Below, one piece after another: positions 59,700-64,000 of a stretch of 64,000 nt of DNA. The stretch is taken from NCBI RefSeq assembly GCF_001632365.1, contig NW_024468552.1:19593-83592 (forward strand), written 5' to 3'. The notes beneath the pieces were generated by a model. That model searched no databases. It was given only the letters and a program-made list of their open reading frames with translations, and was not told where the DNA came from. The stretch is from Laetiporus sulphureus 93-53. Lineage: Eukaryota > Basidiomycota > Agaricomycetes > Polyporales > Laetiporaceae. The position numbers and the translations under genes were made by a program. Each line of letters opens with the position of its first letter. Within the stretch, counting starts at the first letter, position 1.

Positions 59700-60860
59700 A
59701 TCCGGACTGACCTTTACTAATGGACATTAGCGCGGCCTGGCCATCGATGAACTTTGATAAAAAGCAAAAATCGACTATATATATAGTTGCGCACCTCAGG
59801 AGCAGGCAAGGCATCTTGCGAAGGAAAAACAAATGCCGAATATCCTGTTTAGCCTATTAACGGTGGCAAGGCGACCTGCTCATGAAGGTGCGATGGAATC
59901 GTCGGCAGAGAGAATTGCGTACATTATGGGCATCTGGTTTGCTCTTAACCTTAAGAAGAAGAGAAACTTCATACTGGGGGTTCATCGCTTGCTGAGCCCA
60001 CATTTTCCCTCGCAATATTGAGAGGAAGTAAGCCCGGTAGATAGCCGTTTGTCCTTCAACTTTGGTAAAAATAGCTTATGCAATGAACTCATAAGCAGAG
60101 ATTGTATCTAGGATGGGGGTTTTCACCTGCAATACACAGAAAAGCAGCAACCACGTATAAGAGTAATCATTTGCCAGGCCGCAATATCTTGCAAGCGAAA
60201 AATGTGAGTCACAGGAAGCAAGCCTGGTGCGCGGATGTTCACCCTTCAGCTGTGATGAGAATAGCAAGCTCGCAGGGGAAGAGAGGTATCCGGGAAAGTC
60301 TTGTTCGATGGTGCGTTATAAACTGTCGAACGTTGCCGATACTGAAATATCTTGATGTTAAAGTTAACACAGAATCAAAGCTTCAAGGTAGCGAGCGTTC
60401 GAGACAAGCTGTTGGTTAGCGACGAAAATTGGCTGGATTTAAATATAGTGCTATTGCTCACTTCCATCCTGGGAAACAGCAGGGACGTAACAAGTAATCT
60501 TGTTGCGGATTGGTCTAGCTTTCTGATACTCGTTTCGGACTTCATGCCATTGCGCGCAATTCCTCCTATCGAGCCCAACGTCAGCAGTAATACTCTGCTG
60601 CATACGTGACCATTGAGTTTGTCCAAAGATTTCTCTCACGAATCTCATTCGGTAAGAAGACGACGACCTTGTCGAAGAGTGTCCGCGTATGCAAGCATCC
60701 TAGTTGTAGGCCGTCCCAGAACAGTCCTGCAGAAGAGCGCTTGTAAAAAAAATACAAAAACGCTGGACTGTACAATAGTATTCGCACAATTGAGCTACAG
60801 GCCAGCGATAATAAAACACTCACAACGGCCGGCCGCACGGGCATCTGAGACGTTCCGCAA
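59700..60860 (-). pseudogene. Gene Y relic (arm 2)
   Basis: Minus-strand counterpart of 43660-44560. L-P-N-E-I-R-E-R-N-L and Y-A-A-E-Y-Y are kept near 60590-60660, and the H-P-G-Q-N-Y region is reduced and stopped near 60080-60130. Frames do not join. It is a decayed copy of an unknown gene. Confidence 0.35.
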
Positions 60861-60917
60861 TCCTATGTGCATCACTGGATGTCAGAAACCTCTCGATAAT
60901 AACCCACATGTGCACTA

Positions 60918-61200
60918 GATCATCGCGGTGTCGATGACGAACTTCCCGACCCCGACAATCCATTCTCTTTTCAGCTTTGAGGAGGATTAACCCGCATTTG
61001 ATCTTGAAGTTGTCGTGGGCCAGACGCTGGACATGCTCTCGTCATTGGTGTCGATGTGCTGGGGGGTGATCAAAGCCCCTATGCATGATAACACTACGCC
61101 GATGTTCAATATTCCTCCCGTAATCGGAACTCAGGCGATTAGTACGTGGATTTAATTAACAATTCTTCACTTCCCAAGCTGCTGGTAGAGGTAAGTAACA
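60918..61200 (+). pseudogene. Gene X relic (arm 2)
   Basis: Plus-strand counterpart of the gene X fragment at 43242-43568. The start M-T-N-F-P-T and the end (ACTTCCCAAGCTGCTGGTAG) are conserved, but there are internal stops. Confidence 0.35.
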
Positions 61201-61496
61201 GAGCGCCGAACAAAGGAAGCGCAAGCGAATTTGTCATGACATTCATGACATTACACCATGAAAACATTATGTCTGCAGTGATACTATAATGTCTGTCCCG
61301 TGATATTGAGATGCTGAAAATGTATTACTTCCTTTGCCAAACTTGGGTGAAGAGGCGCCGGGGCGCCGGTTCCAAATGACAACAAAGCCATTACATTTAT
61401 AATACACCGTCGAACGTCGATGTTAACTCGTCTACTGATCCGGCAAATACTACGGGTCCCTTTGCTCTGACCACACACGCGTCACCACACGGCGAA

Positions 61497-61916
61497 TCAC
61501 TCATGCGCCAGGAGACCGACACCGGTTCGGGAGTGGATGCCCATGCTATCAAATGCAATATTCAAACAGCCGTCGTCGAAGAAGAAACGTGTCCGCTTGG
61601 GGCAGCTCCAGCGATGACAAGATGGCTGGCTTCCATCGTAGAGGGTGAATCCTCGTTCGTGATAGTTCACTTTTGCAGCGAGTTGGATGCCCTCGATGGT
61701 GCGAGAGCAGAACGCGACGTGTTGCTGAATGTGAGTCAGATACGCAGAGATGATCTCGTCCGCGGTGAGGACGTTCATGACGATAGTCGACCAGAAGAAG
61801 CATATGGGATACAACGCGGATTCGTTGCGGCTACGCATCACGTCGATGTTGGCGTGCGAAGATCTGTAATCGGCATCTCGATAATAACGCAGGCTGATTT
61901 GATGCGCGGAACACAT
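61497..61916 (-). other. Open frame inside the deleted Helentron, possible passenger
   Basis: A 139-codon frame overlaps the end of the truncated transposase and continues into sequence with no match in the full element (about 61497-61830). The unique part encodes V-L-T-A-D-E-I-I-S-A-Y and R-G-F-T-L-Y-D-G. It may be captured host sequence or filler. I do not recognise it. Confidence 0.3.
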
Positions 61917-62869
61917 AAGTCACAACGAACAACACCGGTAAATAAATACGTCGTTCGCACTGTCTGGCAAAACTGCCCACTTAACACTGGAAAACGATCC
62001 AACAGAACGCAGTCCATCGTACAGATCCCATCCGACCGCACCTCGTGCAAACCATCGTCTACAAAATCGAACACTGCCACAGCAGAGACACAAGCCAGAG
62101 TACATCGATGCTCGAGCAACAGACACTCAAGACCGATGACTGAACATTTTCGACGGTCTCTTCCTATATGATGGAAGCGTGCAAGATCGGTCAGAGTGCG
62201 AAACGGAAGCATGCGTGCGATGAACGACAACGGGACGTCGAGCGCGACGGACGAAACATTCGAAGACCAAGTGGAATCGAGTGAAGTCACAGACTGCATA
62301 CCCCTGAACGTCACGGACGATCGACGAGACAGCAGAGGAGGCGATCCATACCTGAGCGTAAATCCGCGTCTATCATCAGTCGAGCATACGCACGACCTGC
62401 GAATAGCACCCCCAAGCGGAGGAATGCAGTATCCAACGAAGCAATGCGACCGCGCAAACTCCGATCCGTCACTCGAACCCGCAACCGGCGGCCGAGGCTG
62501 AAAGAACCACAGCACGTCCATGACAACCGCTGTAAGTGAATGTAAAAATCGTTTCGAAAAACCAGCAGAAAATAATGCCAAATACTCACCATGCACGGCC
62601 GCGAGAACATACACGGTAAACGTCATCAAGCGACGTGAGCGTATAGAAACCTAAAGCCGTTAACGATCCTTAACACGAACCACTCACCATGCACCGACGT
62701 GACGACGTAGGTAGTCAACGCCACCAAGGAAGTTGTCCGTATATAATGCAATGTAACAGCGTAAAGCGCTGCGATTCAATGCGAATCAATGTGTGAATCA
62801 TCACAGACGACGAATGAAAAGAAAATTCTCACTGTGCACCGCCACGAGCAGGAACGTAGTGAACGCCAT
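61838..62869 (-). pseudogene. Truncated Helentron transposase with its own mini-exon series
   Basis: Exon-like units on the minus strand are 62833-62869 (starts ATG), 62688-62768, one ending at 62590, and 61838-62529. Each mini-exon ends A-V-H-G or S-V-H-G before a GTGAG donor, in phase 1, paralleling the reiterated exons of the full copy. The third unit's start could not be fixed and may be frame-broken. The last exon aligns with the large copy (L-D-S-T-W-S, V-P-L-S-F-I-A, F-P-V-L-S-G-Q) up to about 61870, then ends at a stop. No catalytic motif remains. Confidence 0.75.
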
Positions 62870-63042
62870 CGTGGAACATGACCGGTTCGAAAGCAAGAAA
62901 GCTCAACAGGGGCAGCGACGACGAAGAGAAGCAGCGGTGATTGTTACGTAAAGTACTTCCCAAAAGGTGTCGAACTGCAGCGACGATTGTTACGTAAGCC
63001 GTAGCGTTCACATTCTCTCAGATAATACCTTTGTTATTTGGA

Positions 63043-63423
63043 ATATCTCATGTTGCATCTCTCAAGTATGATTGATGTCGTCTGTTTCGGTAGCAGCGAT
63101 TCCTCTTCAATGAATCAATGAGACGTCGGAAAAGTCGACTTCCAACTTAGTACTATAGTATTCACGGGCGCTCCCCGCCCCCAGATTAGCAAGATCTTGC
63201 CGTGACCGTAATTATCTGATATCTGGAATGTATATAACCAGTCATCAGATTTCTCGTACACTCACCGCAGCAGAGCCGTGAGATCTCTTTCGATCTTCGT
63301 GGACTGTCAAGTACTCGACCGACAGGTGCTACTGAGGCTATATTGCGTCTAGCTGCGCTGGGCAGGACGGATCAAAGAATCGCACGACTTCCTTCTAAGC
63401 AAAACTTGACAATTCCGAATAAG
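63043..63423. other. Promoter of EamA-type paralog 2, abutting the Helentron
   Basis: 380 bp between the 5' end of the deleted Helentron and the transporter ATG. A TATATAA word at 63230 is a plausible TATA box. An adenine/cytosine-rich leader follows. Confidence 0.45.
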
Positions 63424-64000
63424 ATGACGTCTGCTACGAACACTAGGACGCCTTATGTCGCTCGAACACCGGAGGCCACACATTTTGCGCCGGACATACC
63501 GCTGGTACGGCTGAATAGAGCGCTATCGTCAGCATCGGTTCTGCAAAGCGAAACGCAACAGCCAGGCTCCTTCCTCAACCATACAGCCCATGCCTTCCAT
63601 GCCAGCTGGAAGAAGTTCTCAATACGATGCAGCGAGACGTTCCGAAACAACATAGGACTCCTCATGATTGCATTTTCGCAAGCATTTGGATCGTCGATGA
63701 ACGTGTTCGTCAAGAAGCTCAACAATGTGGATCCTGCGGTGTCTATGTTTGAGGTATGGCTTTCTACGTTGATGACATGGATCAGCATCGACTAAGAGGC
63801 TTGGTTTCCTTGACAGCTCATTACTGTTCGGATGGTGCGCTGCACCTTTCTGAGATGTACTATTCTTGCAGACCTTAAATTCCAAGATGTGAAATAGGCA
63901 ATTACATGGATGTGTTGCGTCATATATATGTAAGTTCCACTCATCTTTCCTCTGCTTGCTTTACTGACTCTCCGACAGGGTCGTCATGAAGGTACCAGAT
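63424..64000 (+). CDS. EamA/DMT-type transporter, paralog 2 (partial)
   Basis: Exons 63424-63753, 63817-63834, 63898-63929 and 63979-64000 are open and run off the window end. The intron positions, the 18-nt exon 2 (L-I-T-V-R-M here, L-I-C-I-R-M in paralog 1), the 32-nt exon 3 and all phases are the same as in paralog 1 at 56627. F-R-N-N-I-G-L-L-M-I-A-F-S-Q-A-F-G marks the first membrane segment. The N-terminal cytosolic part has diverged strongly while the helices are conserved. No break was seen in the visible part. Confidence 0.85.

Larger units (their letters stand above)
58900..61200 (-). repeat. Inverted duplication, arm 2
   Basis: Mirror of 43242-46420, with the same block order in reverse complement. 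It is more compact because the 44.75-45.8 kb segment is absent. Confidence 0.7.
61342..63042 (-). mobile_element. Internally deleted, non-autonomous Helentron copy
   Basis: Same family as 68-8730, opposite orientation. The 3' end (61342) has CCCAAG next to host T, the hairpin GGCGCC-GG-GGCGCC (61354-61367) and the inverted repeat (61369-61380). The 5' end is near 63042, where TCCAAATAAC follows a host T. It keeps only the N-terminal part of the transposase gene; the Rep and helicase regions are gone. The length is about 1.7 kb. The intact ends suggest it could be moved in trans by the full copy. Confidence 0.8.

Overview
The window looks like a basidiomycete (Agaricomycete-type) fungal chromosome. 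Genes are split by many 47-65 nt GT-AG introns. The recognisable products are eukaryotic: a Rab18-type GTPase, TAF11, an Sfp1-like zinc-finger factor, a secreted fungalysin, EamA/SLC35-type transporters and F-box/LRR proteins. The large mobile element is a Helitron of the Helentron/Helitron2 type. No bacterial, viral or organellar signature was seen. All exon coordinates below were worked out by hand from splice signals and reading-frame continuity.

Layout. (1) 68-8730 is an apparently complete Helentron with one four-exon gene of about 2,625 codons (Rep, PIF1/RecD-like helicase and a C-terminal USP-like protease domain). It ends 180 bp upstream of a METTL7-like methyltransferase gene (8910-9744). 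(2) 9895-16285 holds two direct copies of a 2.5 kb unit, each with a decayed F-box/LRR gene. (3) 16855-20961 carries, on the minus strand, a Rab18-like GTPase gene and a five-exon M36 fungalysin gene. (4) 21-26 kb is gene-poor and repeat-rich: minisatellites, relic mini-exons and an array of hairpins whose stems differ in sequence while still pairing. (5) 26370-36951 (minus) is modelled as one 29-exon gene of about 2,972 codons, most of it tandem mini-exons bearing K-R-x-R motifs. (6) 37.5-41.4 kb has a three-finger C2H2 gene (Iec1-like) and TAF11. (7) 41.4-51.7 kb is poor in genes and contains one arm of a diverged inverted duplication (43.2-46.4 kb) and a local direct repeat. (8) 51715-53720 is an Sfp1-like factor and 56627-58552 an EamA-type transporter. 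(9) 58.9-61.2 kb is the second arm of the inverted duplication. (10) 61342-63042 is an internally deleted Helentron of the same family in the opposite orientation. It lies 380 bp upstream of a second, partial EamA transporter gene (63424 onward).

The housekeeping genes are scattered singletons and not a pathway cluster. The most unusual content is architectural. The 29-exon gene appears to have grown by duplication of symmetric mini-exons. Both Helentron copies carry reiterated mini-exons at the 5' end of the transposase gene. The 24.2-25.6 kb array shows repeated hairpins with compensatory stem changes.
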